21,684 bases of DNA from Bacteroides_E sp964528875 (GCA_964528875.1 CAZGUI010000041.1:1-21684); one strand, 5' to 3'. Positions 8,194 to 16,345 are shown, counted from the first letter of the stretch. The notes: a model not told the origin generated them from the letters alone. Numbers and translations are program-made.

Positions 8194-9363
8194 TTAATAA
8201 CTAAACTCTCCAAACTCACTCTGAATCAGAAGCTCTTTTCTGTCACTCTTTTCAATGTGTCCAATAATCTGTGCTTCTACATCAAAAGATTTAGAGATAT
8301 TAATAACCTCTTGTGCTTTTTCTTTTGGAAGATAAATTTCCATTCGATGTCCCATATTAAACACCTTATACATCTCCTCCCAAGAGGTTTGACTTTGCCT
8401 TTGTATTTCTCTAAAAAGAGGAGGCAAGGGCAAGAAGTTGTTTTTAACTACACGTAGGTTTTCACTGATGAAATGCAATATTTTAGTTTGAGCACCACCT
8501 GTGCAATGAATCATTCCATGAATGTCTTGAGGTAATGCATCTATAATTTTTTTCACGATAGGAGCATAAGTACGAGTAGGAGAGAGAACTAGTTTTCCCG
8601 CATTGATAGGAGCACCTTCCACCCTGTCTTCTAATTTAAACTGTCCGGAGTATATTAGTTCGCTCGGTACAGCTTTGTCATAGCTTTCAGGGTACTTGTC
8701 AGCTAAATAGTGAGCAAACATATCGTGTCGAGCCGAGGTTAGTCCATTGCTTCCCATACCTCCATTGTATTCTTTTTCATAAGTAGCTTGTCCATAAGAG
8801 GCTAATCCTACAATGACATCACCCGCTTGAATGTTTTTGTTATCAATAACTTGTGAACGCTTCATTCTGCAGGTTACAGTACTGTCCACAATAATAGTCC
8901 GAACTAAATCGCCAACATCAGCTGTTTCTCCTCCTGTAGCATATACTCCAACTCCCATGGAGCGAAGTTCTTCCAGTAGTTCGTCTGTGCCTTGAATAAT
9001 GGCTTGAATCACCTCTCCGGGTATTAGATGTTTATTTCTTCCAATGGTAGATGATACCAATATGTTGTCAATTGCCCCCACACATAGAAGGTCATCAATA
9101 TTCATTATCAATGCGTCTTGGGCTATTCCTTTCCACACGGATAAGTCACCTGTTTCTTTCCAATACAGATAAGCTAAAGACGATTTTGTACCTGCGCCAT
9201 CTGCGTGCATAATGTTACAGAAATCGGAGTCTCCACCTAATATATCCGGTATGATTTTACAGAAAGCTTGTGGATATAGTCCTTTATCTATGTTTTTTAT
9301 TGCATTATGGACGTCTTCTTTTGATGCGCTTACCCCACGCATCATATAGCGTTGTTTGTTCAT
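8194..9363 (-). CDS. purM: Phosphoribosylformylglycinamidine cyclo-ligase-like (PurM, AIR synthase)
   Basis: PurM closes the imidazole ring of FGAM to AIR, step five of purine synthesis, using ATP. This 389-residue protein is a divergent member. The ATP-site motif DGAGTKSSLA (55-64) corresponds to DGVGTKL of E. coli PurM. AQDALIMNIDDLLCVGA (81-97) corresponds to DLVAMCVNDLVVQGA, and YATGGETADVGD to the GGETAEM segment. MGSNGLTSARHDMF matches the HSNGYSLVR region. The protein is about 40 residues longer than the E. coli enzyme (345), which seems usual for the Bacteroidota form. A related AIR-synthase-fold enzyme (PurL-, SelD- or HypE-like) is the alternative, but purC nearby and the motif order favour PurM. 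It is the first gene after a clear promoter. Confidence 0.85.
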   Translation of the reverse strand: MNKQRYMMRGVSASKEDVHNAIKNIDKGLYPQAFCKIIPDILGGDSDFCNIMHADGAGTKSSLAYLYWKETGDLSVWKGIAQDALIMNIDDLLCVGAIDNILVSSTIGRNKHLIPGEVIQAIIQGTDELLEELRSMGVGVYATGGETADVGDLVRTIIVDSTVTCRMKRSQVIDNKNIQAGDVIVGLASYGQATYEKEYNGGMGSNGLTSARHDMFAHYLADKYPESYDKAVPSELIYSGQFKLEDRVEGAPINAGKLVLSPTRTYAPIVKKIIDALPQDIHGMIHCTGGAQTKILHFISENLRVVKNNFLPLPPLFREIQRQSQTSWEEMYKVFNMGHRMEIYLPKEKAQEVINISKSFDVEAQIIGHIEKSDRKELLIQSEFGEFSY

Positions 9364-9388
9364 TTTATTATTTGTATTTGATAGATAG

Positions 9389-9419
9389 CAAAAATACCTC
9401 TTTTTCTTTGCCTTTCAAT
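9389..9419 (-). promoter_or_regulatory. Bacteroidota-type promoter of purM-prfA-pyrF-HD
   Basis: On the minus strand the -7 box TATTTTTG (complement of 9389-9396) fits the consensus TAnnTTTG exactly. A TTG -33 core (in ATTG, complement of 9416-9419) lies 19 nt upstream, within the usual 19-21 nt. The spacing and position, about 25 nt before the purM ATG, make this the best promoter in the window. Confidence 0.72.
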
Positions 9420-9432
9420 AGATATAAAGAAG

Positions 9433-9464
9433 TAATCCTCTAAAAGAACACCTTTAGAGGATTA
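9433..9464 (-). terminator. Perfect 12-bp hairpin ending the phoH-to-lemA unit
   Basis: The arms taatcctctaaa (9433-9444) and tttagaggatta (9453-9464) are exact reverse complements around an 8-nt loop. The hairpin lies 13 nt after the lemA stop, just upstream of the purM promoter. The tail on the minus strand is T-rich but not a pure T-run (CTTCTTTATATC), so termination may be partial, or the hairpin may mainly protect the 3' end. Confidence 0.65.
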
Positions 9465-9477
9465 AAAGATTGTTTAT

Positions 9478-10059
9478 TTAGAATTCAACGGTAGGTGCTT
9501 TTTCAGAACCGGCTTCAGCTTCAAAATAGCTTATTTTAGAGAAACCGAACATTCCTGCTAAGATGTTTTTAGGAAATCTTCTGATTAGCGTGTTGTATTT
9601 TTTTGCTGTTTCATTAAAGTCTCTACGAGCTACACTAATTCTGTTTTCTGTTCCTTCCAGTTGTGCTTGTAGTTCTAAGAAGTTTTGATTTGCTTTTAAA
9701 TCGGGGTAACTTTCTGAAATAGCTAATAACTTTCCTAAAGCGGCACTAACTTCTCCTTGTGCTTTTTGGTATTCAGCTATGTTCTCGGGGGTTAAATCAT
9801 TTGGGTTTACTGTGATCTGTGTAGCTTTACTTCTGGCATTAACCACCTCATTTAAGGTCTCTTTTTCGTGAGAAGCATATCCTTTTACCGTGTTTACCAA
9901 ATTAGGAATTAAGTCAGCACGTCTTTGGTATTGTGTTTCAACATTGGCCCATTGCGTTTGAACTTGTTCTTCCGATGTAACTAATCCATTATATCCGCTA
10001 ATACCCCATAATACAAGGAGACCTACGATAACTAAAATTATAATAACTGATTTTTTCAT
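9478..10059 (-). CDS. lemA: LemA family membrane protein
   Basis: This 193-residue LemA-family protein has one N-terminal membrane segment (about residues 4-22, IIILVIVGLLVLWGI). A long helical domain follows outside the membrane. The family signature is clear: YNGLVTSEEQVQTQWANVE, then YQRRADLIPNLVNTVKGYA (44-62), and ALGKLLAISESYPDLKANQ further on. The C-terminal part, with FNETAKKYNTLIRRFPKN and a Phe-rich segment around FGFSKISYFEAE, is also typical. The general function of LemA is unsettled. The gene lies 39 nt after a TPM-domain gene, a pairing seen in many bacteria that suggests a shared envelope function. The two are probably cotranscribed. It is the last gene of its unit. Confidence 0.95.
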   Translation of the reverse strand: MKKSVIIILVIVGLLVLWGISGYNGLVTSEEQVQTQWANVETQYQRRADLIPNLVNTVKGYASHEKETLNEVVNARSKATQITVNPNDLTPENIAEYQKAQGEVSAALGKLLAISESYPDLKANQNFLELQAQLEGTENRISVARRDFNETAKKYNTLIRRFPKNILAGMFGFSKISYFEAEAGSEKAPTVEF

Positions 10060-10098
10060 ATCTATAAATTGATTAAATGATTTGACTAAAATAAAGGG

Positions 10099-11031
10099 TT
10101 AAAATCGAGTGCCGGCTCCACCGCCACCTCCACGACCTCCACCGAAACTGCCTCCGGAGAAGCCACCTCCACGACCTCCACCAAAACTGCCTCCTCCAAT
10201 GATGGGGCCTCCAAAGCCTCCACCACGGCCACCAAAGTGATTTTCATCTTGCGATTTTTGTCTACGTGTCAAGGTGTGTCCGCAATTTCTGCAAACATAC
10301 GTAATATCTTCTATTTTTATGCCATTTTTTCGGCTTACAATTTGATGATTTGTTCGTTGTAGTTTGTGTTTTCCACAATTAGGACATTTAGTGCTTTTCC
10401 ATAGACTATAAATGCTAAAGGCTATAATTAAGAAAAACACCCCAAGAAATATAAAAAAGTAGATGATGAAAGGATCTGTGCCTTGTTCTTCGGTATCATT
10501 TTCCATGCTGCCTTGTAGTCGGTTGTAGACAGCTTGTACACCTTGAACCATTCCTCTATCCCAATCCCCACTCTTAAAGGCATCAAACATATATTCCATT
10601 TGGATGCGTTTGCAAATGGCATCGGGTAAGATGCCTTCAAGTCCATAACCTGTATTGAATTGAATGCAACGTTGATCAATCACTAGTAATATGACCAATC
10701 CGTTATCTTTTTCTTTTTTTCCAATACCCCATCCATTGAGTAACTGGTGCGCAAATTCAAAGCAGTCTTCTGAACCAATGGAAGGGACAACTGCAACCAC
10801 CACTTCTATACCCGTTTCTTGTTTTAGTGTATAAAGCCAATTGTTAATCTGTTCTTTGGATTCATGAGAAAGAATATTTCCAGGATCAGAGGTGAATTGG
10901 TGTTCGTTTTCTAGATGTACATTGGGTAATGTCTTTACCGTATAAGTCTTTTCTTGAGCCATAAGACCATTCAAATTGAATGCTAGAGTCAAGAATATGA
11001 CAACTGTTATTATTGTTTGTTTCATATACAT
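10099..11031 (-). CDS. TPM-domain protein with zinc ribbon and Gly-rich tail
   Basis: This 310-residue protein has four parts. A signal peptide covers residues 1-25, with likely cleavage after LMAQ or just before it. A TPM domain (PF04536, the YgcG/Psb32 type) covers about 45-172, including NGLVILLVIDQRCIQFNTGYGLEG (110-133, split here by the conserved hydrophobic strand). A membrane segment lies at about 188-211. A cytoplasmic tail follows: a CxxC...CxxC zinc ribbon (Cys216, Cys219, Cys247, Cys250), then a Gly-rich, Arg/Phe-spaced end (267-310). The TPM part should face the periplasm and the ribbon the cytosol. The neighbouring lemA supports an envelope role. The start could also be the ATG two codons later (11025). 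The role of the ribbon is unknown, and the catalytic or binding partner cannot be inferred. Confidence 0.9.
   Translation of the reverse strand: MYMKQTIITVVIFLTLAFNLNGLMAQEKTYTVKTLPNVHLENEHQFTSDPGNILSHESKEQINNWLYTLKQETGIEVVVAVVPSIGSEDCFEFAHQLLNGWGIGKKEKDNGLVILLVIDQRCIQFNTGYGLEGILPDAICKRIQMEYMFDAFKSGDWDRGMVQGVQAVYNRLQGSMENDTEEQGTDPFIIYFFIFLGVFFLIIAFSIYSLWKSTKCPNCGKHKLQRTNHQIVSRKNGIKIEDITYVCRNCGHTLTRRQKSQDENHFGGRGGGFGGPIIGGGSFGGGRGGGFSGGSFGGGRGGGGGAGTRF
10123..10194. repeat. Two-copy 33-nt direct repeat encoding the Gly-rich tail
   Basis: The 33-nt segments at 10123-10155 and 10162-10194 differ at one base only and are offset by 39 nt (13 codons). They encode the repeated FGGGRGGGF/GGSFGGG part of the TPM protein tail. 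The high identity at the DNA level points to a recent in-frame duplication or slippage. Confidence 0.85.
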
Positions 11032-11052
11032 AATGTCTGATGTGTCTTTAAG

Positions 11053-11946
11053 CTAACTCTTTTTTGAAGAGCCGGGTTGCCATTGTAAAGTTATTAAAGA
11101 AAAAGCAATGATTAACACTCCAATGACAGAATAAACATCCGGAACCTCATCAGGAAGCAGCAGCCAACTGAGTACAACACCCGTTACAGGAGTGATAAAT
11201 TTCCATATATTTAAGTCTGATACCTTGATTTGAGGATTCTTAAGCAACCCGAACCAAATGGTGAAACCAGCAGCAGGAATAAAAGCTAACCATAGAAGAG
11301 CTATATAGAACTCGGTAGTATAACTTTTAATTTGCCATTCTTCAGTAAAGAATGAAATAATATAAAGTATGACTCCTCCAGTAAAATTAGCAAAAGCAGT
11401 TAACAGAGTAGGTGATACCCTATTTCTGTTTTTAGCAACAATAATATTAGTTGAAGCTCCAATAATATTACTCAAAATCAATAACCCAATTCCTAGATAA
11501 AGAGTAGCATCTACACTACTCACCCCTCCTTTGGATAGACTAGTAAATATAATACCTGTCATACCCAAGCCTATAGCTAAACTTTTACGCTTGGTTAAGG
11601 GTTCATCACTTATGGTAAAGTGAGCCATAAGAGCTACAAAGAGAGGTCCTCCACCAATGATAATGGCTGAGATCGCTCCCGGTACTAAATTAAGCCCTAA
11701 GAAAAATAAGCCATATTGCATAAAGGTTTGCAAAACACCAAAGAGCAACATATATCTCCACTCCTTCAAGTTCGCTTTCCAGTCTGTCTTTTGATAAATT
11801 AAAAGAGGAATAAGTAAGACTCCGGCGAGCATGAAACGCATACCCGAAAGATGTAAGGGACTAGTATATGCAAGACCTATTTTTGCTCCGGCAAAAGCTG
11901 AACCCCATAAAATACAAGCAAAAATGGCTAATAGTTTGGTCTTCAT
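11053..11946 (-). CDS. EamA/DMT-family transporter
   Basis: This is an inner-membrane protein of about 297 residues in the drug/metabolite transporter superfamily, with two EamA repeats and about ten hydrophobic segments. The first segment, IFACILWGSAFAGAKIGL, has the WGS..F pattern at the start of EamA repeat 1. Repeat 2 begins around LLILSNIIGASTNI. The substrate cannot be read from the sequence: metabolite or amino-acid export is the family norm. A TTG at 11958, overlapping the TGA of the upstream hydrolase, would add four residues. I preferred the ATG at 11946 because it directly precedes KTKLLAIFACILWG, the usual N-terminus. It lies close to its neighbours in the phoH-to-lemA unit and probably shares their transcript. 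Confidence 0.92.
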   Translation of the reverse strand: MKTKLLAIFACILWGSAFAGAKIGLAYTSPLHLSGMRFMLAGVLLIPLLIYQKTDWKANLKEWRYMLLFGVLQTFMQYGLFFLGLNLVPGAISAIIIGGGPLFVALMAHFTISDEPLTKRKSLAIGLGMTGIIFTSLSKGGVSSVDATLYLGIGLLILSNIIGASTNIIVAKNRNRVSPTLLTAFANFTGGVILYIISFFTEEWQIKSYTTEFYIALLWLAFIPAAGFTIWFGLLKNPQIKVSDLNIWKFITPVTGVVLSWLLLPDEVPDVYSVIGVLIIAFSLITLQWQPGSSKKS

Positions 11947-11954
11947 TACAAAAA

Positions 11955-12887
11955 TCAATTCATATATAACTTAATAAAACGTGACACTTTCTCAGTGTAT
12001 CTCTCTCTGTTGTTTTTGTAAGATACTGCGTGCTCAGCCATTGGAACAACCCATAAATCTTTGGGTTCAGGTTTTGCTTCATAAAGTGTATAGACCATTT
12101 CTGTCGGAACAAAAGTGTCTTCAGCTCCGTGAATAAATAGCATCGGAAGTTTACATTGGCTGATAGCTTTAAGGGCTGAAGCCTCTTTGAAGCTCCAACC
12201 ATACATTGCATTACATAACCAACTGGTGATGTTTAGAATAGGGAAAGAAGGGAGGTTGAATCGCACCTTTGCTTCACCGGAAAACTCATCCCACACACTA
12301 GTGTAACCACAGTCTTCCACGAAACATTTAATGTTAGCTTCTGTTTTTTCTCCGGAAAGCATCATTGTGGTAGCTGCCCCCATAGAAACTCCGTGTAATA
12401 CAAACGTTGGATGAGTCTGTAATAATCCAGGAGCTATGTCCATCCATTCTATAATATCTAATCTGTCTTTCCATCCCATCTGGATAATGGAACCTTCACT
12501 TCTTCCGTGGTATTGTAAGTCGGGAAGAATAATATTGTAGTTAAACTCCTCATTATACATATACCCTAAAGAAAACATAGAGATGGAATTATCTGTATAT
12601 CCGTGAATTAATAGGGCTGTTTTGGGAGTAGGCTGTTTAGCTAAAACATAATAAGCATGAAGTTTAACCCCTTCTTGATTGATTATGAATGTGTCCTTAA
12701 GTGCTTTATGCGTTTGTATGCTATCTAGCCAAGATGCTATGTAAGGGTATTGGGTTTTTACACTTTCAAAGTTATACGGTTTAACATTCGGTTTTAAGGC
12801 ATAATTAAGAAAAAAGAACCCCGATAATCCTAAAGTAAAAATTAGAACCACAATAACTATAGATAAATAACGAACCCATTTTTTCAT
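11955..12887 (-). CDS. Membrane-anchored alpha/beta hydrolase (Bem46/S9-like)
   Basis: This 310-residue protein is an alpha/beta hydrolase with an N-terminal signal anchor (about residues 6-28). Its catalytic domain probably lies in the periplasm. The catalytic triad can be placed. The nucleophile is Ser168 in the elbow HGVSMGAA, the acid is Asp257 in FIHGAEDTFVP, and the base is His286 in MAEHAVSY. The oxyanion region is LLIHGYTDN (92-100). It resembles Bem46-type serine hydrolases and the S9-like group in database annotations. The substrate is unknown. Its stop is next to the EamA transporter, and aroE lies 26 nt upstream, so all are likely in one transcript. The enzymatic class is secure but the physiological role is not. 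Confidence 0.9.
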   Translation of the reverse strand: MKKWVRYLSIVIVVLIFTLGLSGFFFLNYALKPNVKPYNFESVKTQYPYIASWLDSIQTHKALKDTFIINQEGVKLHAYYVLAKQPTPKTALLIHGYTDNSISMFSLGYMYNEEFNYNIILPDLQYHGRSEGSIIQMGWKDRLDIIEWMDIAPGLLQTHPTFVLHGVSMGAATTMMLSGEKTEANIKCFVEDCGYTSVWDEFSGEAKVRFNLPSFPILNITSWLCNAMYGWSFKEASALKAISQCKLPMLFIHGAEDTFVPTEMVYTLYEAKPEPKDLWVVPMAEHAVSYKNNRERYTEKVSRFIKLYMN

Positions 12888-12913
12888 TCTTGCTTACTGT
12901 TTATACTCTTTGT

Positions 12914-13657
12914 TTAATCATTCCAGATTTCCCACGATCGCTTTGCTTGTAAGTGTAACATTTGTAATCCATTGATTGTTTTTGCTCCTTGCTTTATTCC
13001 TTTCTCAAGAAAGAGTGTTACTTCTGGATTATATACCAGGTCGTACAATAGATGTGCAGGGGTTATTTTGTCATAAGGAAGCTGAGGGCAGTCATTCACA
13101 TTGGGATATGTTCCAACAGGGGTACAATTAACAATTACTTTATGTTCTTGAAGGATTGAATCGGATAAATCCTTATAGGTAAGAACTCCGGCTTGTTTCT
13201 TTCGAGAAACTAATTGAGGTTTAATGTTTAAATCAATAAGTCCCTGAATGATCGCTTTAGAAGCTCCTCCCGTTCCTAAAACTAATGCTTTAGTATGCTC
13301 TTTAGGGTTGATTAAAGGTTTAATGGATTCATAAAACCCATATAGGTCTGAGTTATGCCCAATGGTCTTTATTCCTTTTTGATTTCTTTTGATTTGTACC
13401 ACATTTACCGCTTTCACTTTTTTAGCTGATTCTGCTAATTCATCTAAATAGGGTATAATTTGCTCTTTGTAGGGAAGAGTAACATTTACGCCACAAAGAT
13501 GAGGTTGTATATCTAAAATTTTCTGAAATCCATCAATAGAAGGAATCTCAAAATTAAGATATTCAGCTTCAATGTCTTCTTTTTTGAATTTATCAGCAAA
13601 GAAGCTTTTTGAGAAAGAATGTTGTAAAGGAAAACCAATTAAACCAAAAGTTCTCAT
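12914..13657 (-). CDS. aroE: Shikimate dehydrogenase AroE
   Basis: AroE reduces 3-dehydroshikimate to shikimate with NADPH in the chorismate pathway. The 247-residue protein carries the substrate-binding motif LIGFPLQHSFSKSFF at the N-terminus. Catalytic Lys64 is in NVTLPYK and Asp104 in GHNSDLYGF (101-109). The cofactor loop is VLGTGGASKAI (126-136). The stretch SRKKQ (151-155) replaces the NRT motif of many NADPH-preferring enzymes, so cofactor choice might differ. That is an inference from one segment. The C-terminal LQAKRSWEIW matches the family end. The gene begins 1 nt after the menG stop, so it is translationally close to it. Chorismate also feeds menaquinone, which fits the neighbouring methyltransferase. 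Confidence 0.96.
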   Translation of the reverse strand: MRTFGLIGFPLQHSFSKSFFADKFKKEDIEAEYLNFEIPSIDGFQKILDIQPHLCGVNVTLPYKEQIIPYLDELAESAKKVKAVNVVQIKRNQKGIKTIGHNSDLYGFYESIKPLINPKEHTKALVLGTGGASKAIIQGLIDLNIKPQLVSRKKQAGVLTYKDLSDSILQEHKVIVNCTPVGTYPNVNDCPQLPYDKITPAHLLYDLVYNPEVTLFLEKGIKQGAKTINGLQMLHLQAKRSWEIWND

Positions 13658-13658
13658 T

Positions 13659-14399
13659 TTATTTTTTTATAGCAGTGTAAAGGGTACAAATACCAAAAGT
13701 TAACCGATTGTATTTAGCCTGAGAAAACCCGGCTTTTATCATTGCTTCTTTCATTACTTCACCCTGGGGAAAAGCTTTAATTGAGTTGGGTAAGTAGGTG
13801 TAGGCCTCATCGTCTTTTGATAATAACTTACCAATGAAAGGAATAATAATAGTTGAATAAATCAGATAGAACCAGCGAACCAAGAAAAAAGTAGGAGTAG
13901 TTAATTCAAGTATAACTAATTTCCCTTCTTTCTTAAGCACACGATGCATTTCAGAAAGTCCTTTATCTAAGTTCTCAAAATTACGAATGCCAAAAGCAGA
14001 AGTTACCGCATCAAAAGAGTCATTAGGAAAGGAGAGGTCTGTGCAATCTTCTTTTACAAAAGATATTTGTTTGGATAGACCTAAAGCTTTTGCTTTTTCT
14101 TCTCCTATTTGAAGCATCTTTTCAGAAATATCAATACCCACAATCTCTTTACTCCTTAACTTCTTTTCAGCTAATAAAGCAAAGTCTCCTGTCCCCGTTG
14201 CCACATCCATAATACGGCAAGGATGGTGTGCTTTTAGTTGATTGATGGCTCGCCATCTCCAATAATAATCAACGCCAAAAGATAAGGTATGATTTAGTTG
14301 ATCATACCTTGGTGCTATTTGGTCGAACATTTGTTCTATCTGTTGAGTTTTATTTTCTTTATCGTTGTAAGGCTTTATTGCCTCCTGAGGATAAATCAT
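13659..14399 (-). CDS. menG: Demethylmenaquinone methyltransferase (UbiE/MenG family)
   Basis: This 246-residue SAM-dependent enzyme belongs to the UbiE/MenG family, which methylates the quinone ring in the last step of menaquinone synthesis. I chose menG because Bacteroidota make menaquinone and not ubiquinone. The SAM motif I is RIMDVATGTGDFALL (62-76). Acidic motif II is EIVGIDISEKML, and SAFGIRNFENLDKGLSEMHRVLKKEGKLVILE (the latter read as two neighbouring motifs) is the signature that separates this family from other methyltransferases. The protein starts by overlapping the purC stop in an ATGA junction, and aroE follows after 1 nt. The three are therefore likely translationally coupled. 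Confidence 0.94.
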   Translation of the reverse strand: MIYPQEAIKPYNDKENKTQQIEQMFDQIAPRYDQLNHTLSFGVDYYWRWRAINQLKAHHPCRIMDVATGTGDFALLAEKKLRSKEIVGIDISEKMLQIGEEKAKALGLSKQISFVKEDCTDLSFPNDSFDAVTSAFGIRNFENLDKGLSEMHRVLKKEGKLVILELTTPTFFLVRWFYLIYSTIIIPFIGKLLSKDDEAYTYLPNSIKAFPQGEVMKEAMIKAGFSQAKYNRLTFGICTLYTAIKK

Positions 14400-15346
14400 T
14401 GTTGCTCAAGAAATGTTAAAATGTTTGCTTCAATTCGTTTATTTAACTCGTCACTATTGGCTTTTATAAATTTTTCTCCAACAATATGCTCATAAAGCTC
14501 AATGTATCTCTCGGATACTGATTCTACATACTCTTCAGACATTTCAGGAACAACTTGACCTTCTTTACCCATAAAATCGTTTTCAATTAACCATTGTCTA
14601 ACAAATTCTTTGGAAAGTTGTTTTTGAGGTTCACCTTTTTCAAATTTAGCTTGGTAGCCACTTTCGTAGAAATAACGAGAAGAATCAGGAGTGTGAATCT
14701 CATCAATCAAATAGATTTTACCATCTCTCTTGCCGAATTCGTATTTGGTGTCAACAAGGATTAAGCCTTTTTCTTTAGCCATCTCTGTACCTCTTTGGAA
14801 AAGAGCATAAGTATATTTCTCTAATTGCTCGTAGTCTTCTTTTGTGGCTAATCCTTGAGCTATGATTTCTTCCTTGCTGATGTTTTCGTCGTGACCTTCA
14901 TCGGCTTTGGTAGTAGGAGTAATAATAGGAGTAGGGAATTTTTCATCTTCTCTCATGCCATCAGGTAAAATAACACCACAAATGTTTCTGTTACCTGCTT
15001 TGTACTCGCGCCATGCACTTCCGGTTAAGTAACCACGAATAATCATTTCAATGCGAAAGCCTTCGCAACGTAAACCTGCGGTTACCATTGGGTCTGGAGT
15101 TGCTATCTTCCAGTTGGGTACAATGTCGCTGGTAGCATCTAAGAATTTCGCTGCAATTTGATTTAATACTTGCCCTTTGAAAGGAATGCCTTTAGGCAGT
15201 ACTACATCGAAAGCCGAGATTCTATCAGTGGCAATCATTACTAATAAATCTTCATTAATGCTGTAAACGTCTCTAACCTTACCATGATATACAGACTTTT
15301 GTCCGGGGAAGGTGTAGTTTGTTTTTGTTAATGCTTTGTTGCTCAT
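14396..15346 (-). CDS. purC: Phosphoribosylaminoimidazole-succinocarboxamide synthase PurC
   Basis: PurC (SAICAR synthase) joins CAIR to aspartate with ATP in purine synthesis. The 316-residue chain is longer than the roughly 240-residue E. coli form and resembles the long type. Motifs from the N-terminus are HGKVRDVYSINEDLLVMIAT (20-39), DRISAFDVVLPKGIPFKG, CEGFRIEMIIRGYLTGSAWREY, and near residue 200 VDTKYEFG followed by DEIHTPDSSRYF. All nucleotide- and aspartate-binding segments look intact. The gene lies 21 nt after phoH and overlaps menG, in a unit unrelated to its pathway, while purM lies in the next unit. Confidence 0.97.
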   Translation of the reverse strand: MSNKALTKTNYTFPGQKSVYHGKVRDVYSINEDLLVMIATDRISAFDVVLPKGIPFKGQVLNQIAAKFLDATSDIVPNWKIATPDPMVTAGLRCEGFRIEMIIRGYLTGSAWREYKAGNRNICGVILPDGMREDEKFPTPIITPTTKADEGHDENISKEEIIAQGLATKEDYEQLEKYTYALFQRGTEMAKEKGLILVDTKYEFGKRDGKIYLIDEIHTPDSSRYFYESGYQAKFEKGEPQKQLSKEFVRQWLIENDFMGKEGQVVPEMSEEYVESVSERYIELYEHIVGEKFIKANSDELNKRIEANILTFLEQQ

Positions 15347-15367
15347 AACTAAATTGTGAATTTAATA

Positions 15368-16345
15368 CTATTTGTTAAGATTTTCATCTTTTGTATTTCT
15401 CTCGCGTTTCTCTTTGTCATATTCGTCGTAAGCTTCAACAATTCGCTCAACTAATTTGTGGCGTACAATGTCTTTTTTGTTCAGCTTTACAACGGATAAT
15501 CCTTTTACGTTTCTTAAAATTTTTAAAGCTTCAGTCAAGCCCGATGTTTGTCTGGGAGGTAAATCAATTTGTGTCATATCTCCTGTAACAATCATTTTAG
15601 AATTCATACCCATGCGTGTGAGAAACATTTTTATTTGTTGGGTAGTAGTATTTTGTGCTTCATCCAAAATAACTACGGCATCGTTCAGTGTGCGACCTCT
15701 CATAAAAGCAAGAGGAGCAATTTGAATGATGTTGAGCTCCATATATTCTTTTAGTTTTCCGGCAGGTATCATATCCTGTAGAGCATCATAAAGAGGTTGT
15801 AAATACGGGTCTATTTTTTCTTTCATATCACCCGGAAGAAAACCGAGTTTCTCTCCTGCTTCAACAGCCGGACGACTCAATATGATTTTTTTAACCTCTT
15901 TGTTTTTCAAGGCTCTAACAGCTAATGCAATTGCGGTGTAAGTCTTTCCTGAGCCTGCAGGGCCGATGGCGAAAACAAGATCGTTCTTTTGAAAGCCTTC
16001 TACTAGTTTTTGTTGATTCTCACTTCTGGGTAGAATAGGTTTCCCCGTTACACTGTAAACAATAATATTGTCCGGTTTATCAATAAGGGGTGTGTTTCCT
16101 TTTATAATATCTATGATTACTCCTTCATCTAAGCGATTGTATTTCAAAGAAAACTTTTCAAGTTGATGAATGTTTTCTTCAAAAGAAACAATATCTTCTT
16201 CATCTCCCAACACTTTAATTACGTTACCACGAGCAATGATTCGTAACTTAGGATGTAAATTCTTAATCAATTCCAAGTTGGAGTTATTTACCCCGTAAAA
16301 TACCAGAGGATCTATCTCTTCTAAAACTATTAGGCTTTCTATCAT
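15368..16345 (-). CDS. phoH: PhoH-family ATPase
   Basis: PhoH-like proteins are cytosolic P-loop ATPases with a possible RNA-related role, though their cellular function is not settled. The 325-residue protein has an N-terminal KH-like region (about 1-95) and the ATPase domain at about 105-310. Walker A is GPAGSGKT (128-135), Walker B is VVILDEAQN (224-232, Asp228-Glu229), and MIVTGDMTQIDLP (251-263) is the sensor-type segment. PAVEAGEKLGFLPGDMKEKI (159-179) is the family signature. The C-terminal tail is charged. The gene is the first of the minus-strand unit and is divergently placed from the DUF5715 gene. A -7 promoter box lies upstream (16389-16396). Confidence 0.95.
   Translation of the reverse strand: MIESLIVLEEIDPLVFYGVNNSNLELIKNLHPKLRIIARGNVIKVLGDEEDIVSFEENIHQLEKFSLKYNRLDEGVIIDIIKGNTPLIDKPDNIIVYSVTGKPILPRSENQQKLVEGFQKNDLVFAIGPAGSGKTYTAIALAVRALKNKEVKKIILSRPAVEAGEKLGFLPGDMKEKIDPYLQPLYDALQDMIPAGKLKEYMELNIIQIAPLAFMRGRTLNDAVVILDEAQNTTTQQIKMFLTRMGMNSKMIVTGDMTQIDLPPRQTSGLTEALKILRNVKGLSVVKLNKKDIVRHKLVERIVEAYDEYDKEKRERNTKDENLNK

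Noticed and set aside
10123..10194. CRISPR-like array
   Set aside because: There are only two copies, no spacer-sized unique sequence between them, no cas genes, and the repeat is coding (Gly-rich).
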